Positions 36,877 through 47,244 of a stretch of 64,000 nt of DNA are shown piece by piece. Position numbers and translations under genes: made by a program. The DNA lies in NCBI GenBank assembly GCA_963811705.1, contig CAWESL010000017.1, forward strand, positions 98,799-162,798, written 5' to 3'. Under the pieces are notes generated by a model. The model had not been told where the DNA came from. It worked only from the letters and a program-made list of their open reading frames with translations, and ran no database searches. Every line of letters starts with the position of its first letter. Position 1 is the first letter of the stretch. The stretch is from DATJPR01 sp963811705. Lineage in GTDB: Bacteria > Bacteroidota > Ignavibacteria > UBA10030 > UBA6906.

Positions 36877-37061
36877 GATTGGATGCACTCAAAGTACGAA
36901 AACTGAAGGCAAAATTCAATCACGAATTCCCAAACTGCGAGGAGGAGGCAAATTGCGGCCCTTCCGGAGGCGGTGCGGGAACCCTGTCCGGTGGGCGGCG
37001 AAATGCATTTCAACGAGCGAATCCGTATCATAATGCATTCAGAACAAACTCCGTTCTTTTT

Positions 37062-38831
37062 ATGAATACCCTGCGCCCTTACCTCCGGCGGTATTGGAAG
37101 CTGATTCTGCTTGCGCTCATTCTCGCGGCGGTAAATATTGTCTTCTCTCTCCTCGATCCGCTGATTTTCCGGCAAGTTATCGACCGCTATGCCACTCGAT
37201 TCAAAGAATACACGACGGCTCAGTTCTTCCGGGGCGTGTCTCTCCTGCTCCTTGCCGCCGTCGGTGTGGCGTTCGTGTCGCGGGTGGCAAAGAACTTTCA
37301 GGATTACTATATCAACGTCATCACCCAGCGTCTTGGCGCGCAGATGTATGCCGACGGGTTGGCGCACTCCCTGCAGTTGCCCTACGCGCGCTTTGAGGAT
37401 CAGCGAAGCGGGGAATCCCTCGGGAAACTGCAAAAGGTCCGCTCCGACGTCGAACGGCTCGTTTCTGTCTCGATCAATATCCTCTTCACGACGCTGATCG
37501 GCGTCATCTTCGTCATGATCTATGGGTTCACCGTCCACTGGATTATCGTCCCTGCGTTCTTTGCGACGGTCCCGCTTCTCGGCGTGCTCAGCTCGGTTCT
37601 CAGCAAAAAGATCAAAGCAATCCAGAAAACGATCGTCACGGAAACGACAGCCCTTGCCGGCTCGACAACCGAATCGTTGCGGAACATCGAGCTCGTGAAG
37701 AGCCTGGGTCTTGCCGGCCAGGAGGTGCGCCGTCTGAACGCAACGACGGAGAAGATCCTCGCCCTGGAGTTGAAGAAAGTGCGCTACGTCCGAAAGCTCA
37801 GCTTCATCCAGGGATCATCCGTGAACCTTCTCCGTACCAGCATCCTCTTCCTCATGCTCTACCTGATCTTCGCGCAGATGATTACCGTCGGCCAGTTCTT
37901 CTCGCTGTTCATCTATTCGTTCTTTATTTTCGGACCCCTTCAGGAGATCGGGAATGTCGTGAATATCTATCGCGAGGCGGAGGTGTCCCTGAATACGTTT
38001 GCCGAGATCCTGAAGATCCCCGTTGAAACGAAGCCCGAATCTCCCGTCCCGGTGGGCAAGCTTACACGGCTGACGTTCGACGATGTCTCGTTCCGTCATC
38101 AATCGTCCACCCGCTACGCACTCCAGGGTGTCTCATTTGAAGTCCGAGGAGGCGAGACGATTGCGTTTGTCGGGCCGTCGGGGGCGGGGAAAAGCACGCT
38201 TGTGAAGATCCTTCTCGGGTTGTATCATCCTGAGAAGGGATCGGTTTTGTACAATGGCAATCCCGAGGATACGATCGACCTCGAAGCATTCCGGGAACGC
38301 ATCGGGATTGTAACCCAGGAGACACAGCTCTTTGCCGGGACCATCCGGGAAAACCTCCTGTTCGTGAACCCCGGAGCGACCGATACCGAATGCCTCGACG
38401 TGCTGCACAAGGCGGCGTGCGATTCACTCCTCGCGCGGGCGGAGAACGGCCTCGATACCGTGATCGGCGAAGGAGGAGTGAAAGTCTCCGGTGGAGAAAA
38501 GCAGCGGCTGGCAATTGCCCGGGCGTTGCTCCGTCATCCGGAACTTCTTGTCTTTGATGAGGCGACGTCCTCGCTCGATTCGCTGACGGAAAGCGGAATC
38601 ACCGATACGATCCGGGTTGTCTCCGATGATGAAGCGGTGATCACGATTCTCATCGCGCACCGGCTCTCGACAATCCTCCATGCCGATCGCATCTATGTGC
38701 TGGAGAAAGGGTCCATCGTCGAACAGGGAGGGCACGAACAGCTCGTCGAGCTCAAAGGCCTCTATTATGCAATGTGGCGGCAACAAGTCGGTGAGCGGAT
38801 TGACGGTGAAGCGGGTGCGGTTGCCGCGTAA
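37062..38831 (+). CDS. ABC exporter (type IV fold, lipid/drug type)
   Basis: 589 residues from ATG at 37062; the frame further upstream runs into the tRNA-Ala gene and is not conserved-looking. Six membrane helices (about 1-310), then an ATPase domain with GPSGAGKST, VSGGEKQR and LLVFDEAT. Half-transporter that works as a dimer. It is more distant from MsbA than the 30338 gene, and its substrate cannot be inferred from neighbours. Confidence 0.86.
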   Translation: MNTLRPYLRRYWKLILLALILAAVNIVFSLLDPLIFRQVIDRYATRFKEYTTAQFFRGVSLLLLAAVGVAFVSRVAKNFQDYYINVITQRLGAQMYADGLAHSLQLPYARFEDQRSGESLGKLQKVRSDVERLVSVSINILFTTLIGVIFVMIYGFTVHWIIVPAFFATVPLLGVLSSVLSKKIKAIQKTIVTETTALAGSTTESLRNIELVKSLGLAGQEVRRLNATTEKILALELKKVRYVRKLSFIQGSSVNLLRTSILFLMLYLIFAQMITVGQFFSLFIYSFFIFGPLQEIGNVVNIYREAEVSLNTFAEILKIPVETKPESPVPVGKLTRLTFDDVSFRHQSSTRYALQGVSFEVRGGETIAFVGPSGAGKSTLVKILLGLYHPEKGSVLYNGNPEDTIDLEAFRERIGIVTQETQLFAGTIRENLLFVNPGATDTECLDVLHKAACDSLLARAENGLDTVIGEGGVKVSGGEKQRLAIARALLRHPELLVFDEATSSLDSLTESGITDTIRVVSDDEAVITILIAHRLSTILHADRIYVLEKGSIVEQGGHEQLVELKGLYYAMWRQQVGERIDGEAGAVAA

Positions 38832-38883
38832 TGGGTGCCCAGACGCCCGTTGCTCTCCCTGATCGAAAAACCCCAAGGATCGC

Positions 38884-40775
<1,892 letters not shown>

Positions 40776-40782
<7 letters not shown>

Positions 40783-40999
40783 GCACGAGATCCGCTCACG
40801 CTATCTTCCTCGCGCCGTGGTCGTCCCCTTGGACCATGCGAACCAAACCGGGAGCGACGAACTCAATGTCCTCGTCCACGGGATGACTGTGGTCAACGGT
40901 CAGCCCGCGGCCTACGTCTGTGAGAATTTCGCCTGTAAGCTTCCTGTCACATCGGTGGCGGAGTTGGCGTCGGTCCTCGACGGCCTTCGGAGCGGGTGA
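40776..40999 (+). pseudogene. out-of-frame C-terminus of the thioredoxin-domain protein
   Basis: In the +1 frame relative to the main gene the reading continues as LLEHEIRSRYLPR and ends with CENFACKLPVTS, a motif typical for the end of DUF255 proteins. The join needs one base to be skipped. It restores about 72 residues and a normal family length. Confidence 0.7.
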
Positions 41000-41016
41000 C
41001 GCGATCGCGATGACGT

Positions 41017-41268
41017 TCAGTGGTCAGGACGCTGGAGAGTCCACCCCGGCTTTCGCTTTTTCAGGAGCAGTCCTGCCTGGCCGGTCTGGAGCATTCGCGA
41101 GGCCTCCTGCGCAAATCGTTCCGCCTGCTCTCGATCGAGAAACCAGTCGGAAGAAATCCGCCGCTTGCGGAAGAACGACCTCTTGTTGACGCGGACGATC
41201 CACGGGGAGCCGAGTCCATCTCCCTGATCGACACTGATGGAATAGCCGCTGGGGGCCGGGATGATCAT
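41017..41268 (-). CDS. small hypothetical protein
   Basis: 83 residues with a strand-helix pattern (WIVRVNKRSFF, then DREQAERFAQEASRML) that looks like a short DUF2188-style alpha/beta domain. No family is claimed. It is antisense to its neighbours, between the frameshifted tail and arfB, and has only modest start signals. Confidence 0.4.
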   Translation of the reverse strand: MIIPAPSGYSISVDQGDGLGSPWIVRVNKRSFFRKRRISSDWFLDREQAERFAQEASRMLQTGQAGLLLKKRKPGWTLQRPDH

Positions 41269-41318
41269 AGGGGTGAGGGAAGTGTCTCGATGATTGTCTG
41301 AACATACGGAGAACCGCG

Positions 41319-41807
41319 ATGAGATTCAAACGACGTGCAGGTGCGGAACCGTCAGCGGTTGCGGAGCCCGGCGGGGCCAAAAACGAAATCCGGATCACCC
41401 GATCCGTATCGGTGCCGTACTCCGCCTTGAAATTCCATTTTACGAGATCGTCGGGACCGGGAGGTCAAAATGTGAACAAAGTGGCGACCAAGGTCGAGAT
41501 CCTCTTTGATCCGACCACGATGAAAGGACTTACCGATGTTCACCGGGAGCGGCTGAACGCGGGATTGGCGCATCGTCTGGACAGCCGCGGGATTCTGCAC
41601 GTCGTCGTCGACACATCACGAAGCCAGTGGACCAACCGGGAAGGCGCTGTCACGAAACTGATCGCGCTCCTGCGCGAGGCGCTTCAGGAGCGAAAATCGC
41701 GCCGTCCAACCTCCCCCTCGGCCGGGTCCCGCGTCCATCGTGCCTTTGCGAAGGTGCGGAGAAGCAAAGTCAAGAAACTCAGGAAGCGTGTTTCCAACGA
41801 CGATTGA
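41319..41807 (+). CDS. arfB: aminoacyl-tRNA hydrolase ArfB (YaeJ)
   Basis: 162 residues with GPGGQNVNK (GGQ at 48-50), the peptidyl-tRNA hydrolysis motif, and a basic C-terminal tail (KVRRSKVKKLRKR) that enters the mRNA channel. It rescues ribosomes stalled without a stop codon. The lack of an upstream RF2-like domain separates it from release factors. Confidence 0.9.
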   Translation: MRFKRRAGAEPSAVAEPGGAKNEIRITRSVSVPYSALKFHFTRSSGPGGQNVNKVATKVEILFDPTTMKGLTDVHRERLNAGLAHRLDSRGILHVVVDTSRSQWTNREGAVTKLIALLREALQERKSRRPTSPSAGSRVHRAFAKVRRSKVKKLRKRVSNDD

Positions 41808-41928
41808 GAGTCGCTTCAAGCGCGCCTCCCGGCGCGGTTTCGATTTGACGGAATTCTCTGTATATTATCGTCGTACTGCCTTCTGTTCTTCTCTTCATTC
41901 ATCGTTCCCCCAATGGTCAGGACCGTTC

Positions 41929-42579
41929 ATGCGCCTCGATAGCATTCTCCACGCCTTGTTGCCCAAAGACGAAAAGTTCTTTGAGTTCTTTGAAAGAGAT
42001 GTCGAGAACCTTCTCAACGCAGCGACCCTCTTCCGGGACCTGATGGCCCAGGACATGTCGAAGGACGAACGCGCGCAAAAAATCCGCAGGATCGAAGAGT
42101 TGGAACACAAGGGGGACGAAATCACCCATTCCATCTTCTCCGCACTCGCCGGAACTTTCATAACTCCGTTCGACAGAGAGGATATCCATGAACTGGCCTC
42201 GAAGCTTGACGATATTCTGGACTATCTTCAGGGAGCCGCCGGGAGGATCATCCTGTATCGCGTGGAACACCTGAGCGAAGATCATGAGCAACTGGCATCG
42301 ATGATCTACAATCAGGTGGTGGAATTGCACACCGCCATTCCGCTCCTCAGGGATTTCCATCATGTGGAGAAGATTAGTGAATGCCTGGTGCGCATCAACA
42401 GCATCGAGAACGAGGCCGATGACCTCTTCGAACGGGCTATTGCCCGCCTGTTCGATACGTGTACCGATCCGATCCTTCTCATCAAGACGAAGGAGCTGTT
42501 GGTCAGTCTTGAGACAGCCACCGACCAGTGTGAGGACGCAGCCAACGTCATTGAGTCCATCATGGTGAAGAACGCCTGA
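41929..42579 (+). CDS. DUF47/PhoU-like Pit accessory protein
   Basis: 216 residues, all-helical, family DUF47 (MRLDSILHALLPKDEKFF at the start). ATG at 41929 is preferred over a longer frame from 41740 that overlaps arfB. It lies 35 bp before a Pit transporter, and DUF47-Pit pairs are common; the accessory protein is thought to tune low-affinity phosphate uptake. Confidence 0.9.
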   Translation: MRLDSILHALLPKDEKFFEFFERDVENLLNAATLFRDLMAQDMSKDERAQKIRRIEELEHKGDEITHSIFSALAGTFITPFDREDIHELASKLDDILDYLQGAAGRIILYRVEHLSEDHEQLASMIYNQVVELHTAIPLLRDFHHVEKISECLVRINSIENEADDLFERAIARLFDTCTDPILLIKTKELLVSLETATDQCEDAANVIESIMVKNA

Positions 42580-42614
42580 CGACTTCCTCCCAATAATCAT
42601 CCGGATCCTTTCCG

Positions 42615-43613
42615 ATGCTTTCCCTTGTCATCACGATCATTCTGGTTGCGCTGATTTTCGATTTTCTGAACGGATTTCACGATGCGGCGAACTCCATCGC
42701 AACCATTGTTTCGACCCGGGTTCTCACGCCGCGATCGGCGGTTATCTGGGCGGCATTCTTCAATCTCGTGGCCGCCGTCGTGTTCGATGTGAACATCGCA
42801 AACACGATGGGGAAGGGGCTGATTGAACTCGCTGTCGTGAACGAATATGTCATTCTCGGAGGACTTCTCGGTGCAATTGCGTGGAATCTCATCACATGGT
42901 ATTATGGACTGCCGTCGAGCTCGTCGCACGCGTTGATGGGAGGGTATGCAGGCGCTGCCATCGCGAAGGCGGGGTTTAGTGCAGTCATTTATTCAGCGTG
43001 GTGGAAGACCATGCTCTTCATCGTGCTGGCTCCGCTTATTGGCATGTTGCTGGGGTACCTGCTTCAGGTGATAGTCCTCTGGTTCGTCCGCAGGATGTCG
43101 TATTCGCGCGTTGACAGATCCTTTCGCCGTCTTCAGCTTCTCTCAGCGGCTCTCTATAGTCTCGGCCATGGAACGAACGACGCGCAAAAAACGATGGGCA
43201 TCATCACGGGACTCCTCGTGACTGCCGGCTTTTTGCCATTCTTCCACGTTCCGTTTTGGGTCGTGCTCCTTTCTCATTTTGCGATCGCCATGGGAACCCT
43301 GTTCGGCGGGTGGAGAATCGTCAAAACGATGGGTTCCAAAATCACGAAATTGAAACCATCAGACGGTTTTTGCGCAGAAACGGCAGGGGGAGTAACCCTT
43401 CTCCTTACCGCGTATTGGGGGATTGCCGTAAGCACGACGCACACCATTGCCGGGGCGATCATGGGAGTGGGAGCAACAAAGCGGCTATCGGCAGTGCGAT
43501 GGGGGGTGGCTGGACGCATGATTTGGGCCTGGATTTTCACAATTCCTGCTTCGGCCATCATTGCCGCATTGGCGTTCCTTTTGGTAGAAATGATCCGCAA
43601 TTTGCTCCGTTGA
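42615..43613 (+). CDS. pit: Pit-family inorganic phosphate transporter
   Basis: 332 residues with about ten membrane segments and the two duplicated PHO4 signatures (FLNGFHDAANSIAT near 20, and GHGTNDAQKTMGI near 183). It imports phosphate, often as a metal-phosphate complex, with protons. It is paired with the DUF47 gene just upstream. Confidence 0.93.
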   Translation: MLSLVITIILVALIFDFLNGFHDAANSIATIVSTRVLTPRSAVIWAAFFNLVAAVVFDVNIANTMGKGLIELAVVNEYVILGGLLGAIAWNLITWYYGLPSSSSHALMGGYAGAAIAKAGFSAVIYSAWWKTMLFIVLAPLIGMLLGYLLQVIVLWFVRRMSYSRVDRSFRRLQLLSAALYSLGHGTNDAQKTMGIITGLLVTAGFLPFFHVPFWVVLLSHFAIAMGTLFGGWRIVKTMGSKITKLKPSDGFCAETAGGVTLLLTAYWGIAVSTTHTIAGAIMGVGATKRLSAVRWGVAGRMIWAWIFTIPASAIIAALAFLLVEMIRNLLR

Positions 43614-43614
43614 C

Positions 43615-43643
43615 TTGCTTTTTTCGAATCGAATTATTATACT
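43615..43643 (+). promoter_or_regulatory. candidate promoter for the cold-shock gene
   Basis: TTGCTT (43615-43620), 17-base spacer, TATACT (43638-43643). It would give a leader of about 220 nt before the cold-shock start. Confidence 0.4.
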
Positions 43644-43649
43644 CAGGGC

Positions 43650-43872
43650 GGTAACAGTACGCCGTTGTTGAGCTTTTGCACCCCGGTTCGGGGCGTGTTG
43701 TATGGTGTTATCCAAAAGACCGCATCAGAACCGTTGAAGCCGCGACATGGGCAGTGTTACGTCCTGGGCGGCTTTTCGTGTTTTAAGGCACACCTCGCGC
43801 TGTATACCGCGTGTCCGCGGCATCGACTTAAGTCGAGCGGATCTTTTGTTCACCATATGAAAGGCACGTCCA
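43650..43872 (+). promoter_or_regulatory. long structured 5' leader of the cold-shock mRNA
   Basis: No gene is seen here. The stretch holds a small hairpin CCCCG-GTT-CGGGG (43681-43693), a longer-range GAAGCCGC/GCGGCTT pair (about 43736-43785) and a 12-bp palindrome CGACTTAAGTCG (43824-43835). Long folded leaders that act as cold thermosensors are known for cspA-type genes; that role here is inferred. Confidence 0.4.
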
Positions 43873-44073
43873 ATGGAAACGGGCGTCGTAAAATGGTTCA
43901 ACGCATCCAAGGGTTTCGGTTTCATCAAGCGTGAGACCGGCGAAGATGTGTTTGTGCACTTCAAGGCCATCGTTGGCAGCGGCTACAAGAGCCTCAACGA
44001 AGGTGACAAAGTGCAGTTCGAAGTCCAAAAAGGCCCCAAGGGTCTTCAGGCAGCAAACGTGACTGTCATCTAA
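43873..44073 (+). CDS. cold-shock protein (CspA family)
   Basis: 66 residues, one cold-shock OB fold. RNP1 is KGFGFI and RNP2 is VFVHF, both intact. It binds single-stranded RNA and DNA as a chaperone. It follows a long leader and precedes the his leader by 58 bp without an obvious terminator. Confidence 0.95.
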   Translation: METGVVKWFNASKGFGFIKRETGEDVFVHFKAIVGSGYKSLNEGDKVQFEVQKGPKGLQAANVTVI

Positions 44074-44131
44074 CAGGACATCACATTTGACCCGTTGCTC
44101 CAATTCTTCCTTGCACCCGACAATTCTCCCA

Positions 44132-44224
44132 ATGAGATTTCTCGATCATCGTGCACACGTTCATCATCACCATCACCATGGCGATGATGCCGCGTTGTCT
44201 CCTGGTCGAATGAAGGCGTGCTGA
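44132..44224 (+). CDS. histidine-rich leader peptide of the his operon
   Basis: A 30-codon frame with eight His codons: one at position 6, one at 9, and six in a row at 11-16 (CAT CAT CAC CAT CAC CAT). It is followed within 20 bp by a strong terminator and then by the his operon. This is the arrangement of classical his attenuation, where shortage of charged tRNA-His stalls the ribosome on the His run. No clear Shine-Dalgarno site precedes the ATG; a TTG at 44111 in the same frame is an alternative start. It is too short for standard gene calling. Confidence 0.75.
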   Translation: MRFLDHRAHVHHHHHHGDDAALSPGRMKAC

Positions 44225-44285
44225 ACGAGTTCAGCAACATTGTGAAAAGCCCTTCTTGGAAAACCAGGAGGGGCTTTTCGATTTT
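44220..44285 (+). terminator. his operon attenuator (pause hairpin plus intrinsic terminator)
   Basis: GCTGAAC/GTTCAGC (44220-44226, 44229-44235) forms a small hairpin over the leader stop codon. The main stem pairs 44244-44259 with 44264-44279: 16 bp, two G-U pairs, AAAA loop, followed by GATTTT. CTCCTGG at 44199-44205 is exactly complementary to CCAGGAG at 44264-44270 and could open the terminator as an alternative pairing. Confidence 0.75.
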
Positions 44286-44367
44286 ATGAAAGGAGCAGAC
44301 GGCGGACCGCAAACAGCAGACAGAACACGAACATCTGTCCGCTGTCCGCTGTCGGCTGTCAACTGAC
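44286..44367 (+). repeat. 7-bp tandem repeat between attenuator and hisZ
   Basis: CTGTCCG CTGTCCG CTGTCGG CTGTCAA CTG runs from 44335 to 44365, ending 2 bp before the hisZ ATG. It follows related words (CAGACGGCGGAC, CAGCAGACAG) near 44296-44322 that are partly complementary to it. Confidence 0.6.
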
Positions 44368-45336
44368 ATGCACCACAACAACACCATCGGCCTTCCTTCA
44401 GGATTCCGTGACGTCCTCTTCGACGAGGCACGCGCGCGGCGACGAATCGAATCGGTGTTCGCAAGCGTCTTTGCGGAACACGAATTTCGCGAGATCGTCC
44501 CCTCTGGTGTGGAATTCCTCGACGTGTACGCGCGGGGCAATCAAAGCGTCAAAGACCTGACGTTCAAATTCCTCGATCGCGACGACAATCTGCTCTCGTT
44601 GCGGGCTGACTTCACGCCGGCGATCGCGCGCATCGTCGCCGCAGGTGCGCTGGGCGACGACCTGCCTCACCGGCTTTGGTACGCCGGAAGCGTCTATCGC
44701 AAGGCGGATCTTCACCGCGGAACGTTCCACGAATTCCGACAAATGGGGGCCGAGCTGATCGGCCTGGAATCCCTCGAAGGGGATGTCGAAATCCTCCGGA
44801 CTGCTCTCGCATGCCTCGACGCGGCGGGGATGAACGACGTCCAGCTGCACGTCAATCATGCGGGCGTCTTTCGCGGGCTGATCGGGAGCCTCGGATTGAC
44901 CGGCGACGGGCTGAAGAGTATCAAGACGGAGATCGACCACAAGGACATGCGACGGGTCGCGGCCCGCCTCGAGCGACAGGGGGTCGACATCCGGGTCCGC
45001 GAACAGCTGGAGGCCGTCTGCCGGTGCGTCGGCGGGAAGGACATTCTCGCCGCAACGGCCGCGGTGATCCACAACGAGGAGACGAATCGGGCGATTGATA
45101 CGCTCATGCGCGTATCGGACGGTCTTTCCCGCTGGAGCGATCGCATGATATTTGACCTTACGGAAATTGATGAGATGGAATACTACACCGGAATCATGTT
45201 CGCGTTCTTCTCGCCGCGTCTCTCGAGCGAACTCGGAAGCGGCGGACGGTATGATGCGCTGCTGCAGGAATTCGGCCGCGGGCTTCCCGCGGTCGGGTTC
45301 TCGTTTGCGGTGGACGGATTGGCGGAGCTACTATGA
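44368..45336 (+). CDS. hisZ: HisZ, ATP phosphoribosyltransferase regulatory subunit
   Basis: 322 residues of histidyl-tRNA-synthetase-like catalytic fold without an anticodon-binding domain. PSGFRDVLFDEA at the start, LSLRADFTP and the YYTGIMF block match HisZ. It forms the octameric enzyme with short-form HisG and carries the histidine feedback site. Its stop overlaps hisG by 4 bp. It is the first gene of the his operon after the attenuator. Confidence 0.9.
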   Translation: MHHNNTIGLPSGFRDVLFDEARARRRIESVFASVFAEHEFREIVPSGVEFLDVYARGNQSVKDLTFKFLDRDDNLLSLRADFTPAIARIVAAGALGDDLPHRLWYAGSVYRKADLHRGTFHEFRQMGAELIGLESLEGDVEILRTALACLDAAGMNDVQLHVNHAGVFRGLIGSLGLTGDGLKSIKTEIDHKDMRRVAARLERQGVDIRVREQLEAVCRCVGGKDILAATAAVIHNEETNRAIDTLMRVSDGLSRWSDRMIFDLTEIDEMEYYTGIMFAFFSPRLSSELGSGGRYDALLQEFGRGLPAVGFSFAVDGLAELL

Positions 45337-45971
45337 ACGGGAAACTCCTCATCGCCCTGCCGAAGGGACGGGTGTATGACCCCGCCCTTGCCCTTCTCGC
45401 ACAGGCCGGGATTGTCGTTGACCCGACGGCCCAGGCGTCGCGCGCCCTGATCTTCGAGGACACGGCCGGCCGCTACCAGTTCGTGGCGCTAAAGCCCGTC
45501 GACATTCCCGTGTATGTCGAATCCGGAGTGATCGATGCGGGGATCGTGGGCAGCGATATTCTGCGGGAGGGCGACAGCGATGTGAATGAACCGCTCGACC
45601 TCCAAATCGGGAAATGCCGGCTTGCGGTCGCGGGCCCCGATGGGAAGTCAGTGTCGTATCACCACAACATCCGTGTGGCGACGAAGTATCCCCGGACGGC
45701 GAACAGGTTCTTCCAGGCGCGGAACGCCCATGTGCACATCGTCCGTCTGGAAGGGTCCGTCGAAATCGCCCCCCTCCTCGGGCTCGCGGACGTTATCGTG
45801 GATCTCGTCGAAACAGGGAGAACCCTCCGGGAGAACGGCATGAGCATCATCGAGGAAGTCGCCGCCGTGAGTTCGAAACTCATCGTGAACCGCACCGCCA
45901 TGAAGATGAAGGCGTCGGCGGTCAGTACCCTCATCGCGGACCTTGACAGGATCGTCTATGCGAACTCTTGA
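45333..45971 (+). CDS. hisG: ATP phosphoribosyltransferase, short form
   Basis: 212 residues, lacking the C-terminal regulatory domain of long HisG, which fits the neighbouring hisZ. LIALPKGRVYD at the N-terminus and GLADVIVDLVETGRTL later are family blocks. It catalyses the first step of histidine synthesis from ATP and PRPP. hisD begins 14 bp before its end. Confidence 0.95.
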   Translation: MNGKLLIALPKGRVYDPALALLAQAGIVVDPTAQASRALIFEDTAGRYQFVALKPVDIPVYVESGVIDAGIVGSDILREGDSDVNEPLDLQIGKCRLAVAGPDGKSVSYHHNIRVATKYPRTANRFFQARNAHVHIVRLEGSVEIAPLLGLADVIVDLVETGRTLRENGMSIIEEVAAVSSKLIVNRTAMKMKASAVSTLIADLDRIVYANS

Positions 45972-47244
45972 ATATGGGAAGGACCGGAGCGCGTTCGACG
46001 AGATCCTCGCGCGCAGGCAGGGCGAACAGGAGAGTGTGGACGCCGCGGTGCGGGAAGTTCTCGAGGACGTCCGGCGGCGCAAGGACGAGGCCCTGATAGC
46101 CTATGCGATGAAGTTCGATGGGTGCCCGCTCAATGCAGACATGCTTCGCGTGCAAGACAGCGAAATACGCGAAGCATACCGCCGCGTCGGGGCAGAGTAT
46201 CTTCCGGCGTTGCGGAGGGCAATCCGCAATGTGACCGCGTTCCATCGACGACAGGTGCCGAAGTCATGGACGTTCAAAAAGCAGGGTGCCTGGATACAAC
46301 AGCGTTATCTTCCGATCGACCGTGTCGGCATCTATGTCCCCGGGGGAAAGGGAGCATATCTTTCCACTGTCGTGATGAATGCCGTTCCTGCCGCCGTTGC
46401 GGGAGTGAAGGAAATTGCGATGGTGTCGCCCGCCGGTCCCACGAGGGCGATTGCGCCTGAGGTTCTCGTCGCGGCCGCCGAATCAGGCGTGACGGAGATC
46501 TACCGGGTTGGGGGAGCCCAGGCAATTGCCGCGCTGGCATACGGTACGGAGACGATCCGGGCGGTTGACAAAATCACGGGCCCCGGAAACGCGTATGTGG
46601 CTTCGGCGAAGAAACAGGTCTTCGGCGTCGTTGGGATCGACATGATCGCGGGACCCACGGAAGTCGTGATCGTTGCCGATGAACATGCGCCGCTGTCATT
46701 CGTTGCGGCGGATATCATTGCGCAGGCGGAACACGATGAACGTGCGACCGCCCTGTGCATCACCACCTCCCGAAAACTCGTGCAGTCGCTCAACGCGGAA
46801 CTCGAACGCCAATTGGCGAGCGCGCCACGGCGGACGATCGCGGCGGAGTCCATCGAGCGGAACGGCGCCGCCATCCTTGTGCGGTCTTTGCAGGAGGCGC
46901 AGGTTCTCGTCAACCGGTTCGCACCCGAGCATCTGGAGGTGCTCGTCCGATCGGCGGCGGCATTTGCCCGTGGGATCCGTCATGCAGGATCGATCTTTCT
47001 CGGGAACTGGTCCATGGAGGCGCTCGGCGACTACGCCGCGGGACCGAACCACACGCTTCCGACGTCCGGCACGGCGAGATTCAGCTCGCCGCTGGGGGTT
47101 CATGATTTTGTGAAGTTCTCGAATGTCATTCAATTCAGTCGGACCGCGTCGAAGCGTCTTGCACCGATCGTAGAGCTGTTGGCCGGGGCGGAAGGTTTCC
47201 CGGGGCATGCAGCTTCAGCGAAGCTGAGGAGGACAACCCGATGA
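45958..47244 (+). CDS. hisD: histidinol dehydrogenase
   Basis: 428 residues from ATG at 45958; an ATG at 45943 is also in frame. YVPGGKGAYLSTVVMN, GPGNAYVA and the zinc-ligand region near QAEHDE are family hallmarks. It oxidises histidinol to histidine in two NAD-dependent steps. It overlaps hisG by 14 bp and hisC by 4 bp. Confidence 0.96.
   Translation: MRTLEYGKDRSAFDEILARRQGEQESVDAAVREVLEDVRRRKDEALIAYAMKFDGCPLNADMLRVQDSEIREAYRRVGAEYLPALRRAIRNVTAFHRRQVPKSWTFKKQGAWIQQRYLPIDRVGIYVPGGKGAYLSTVVMNAVPAAVAGVKEIAMVSPAGPTRAIAPEVLVAAAESGVTEIYRVGGAQAIAALAYGTETIRAVDKITGPGNAYVASAKKQVFGVVGIDMIAGPTEVVIVADEHAPLSFVAADIIAQAEHDERATALCITTSRKLVQSLNAELERQLASAPRRTIAAESIERNGAAILVRSLQEAQVLVNRFAPEHLEVLVRSAAAFARGIRHAGSIFLGNWSMEALGDYAAGPNHTLPTSGTARFSSPLGVHDFVKFSNVIQFSRTASKRLAPIVELLAGAEGFPGHAASAKLRRTTR

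Noticed and set aside
44087..44115. Promoter TTGACC before the his leader peptide
   Set aside because: The -35 is fair but the hexamer 17 bases on is CTTGCA, which is poor. Transcription may instead come through from the cold-shock gene, so no promoter is listed.
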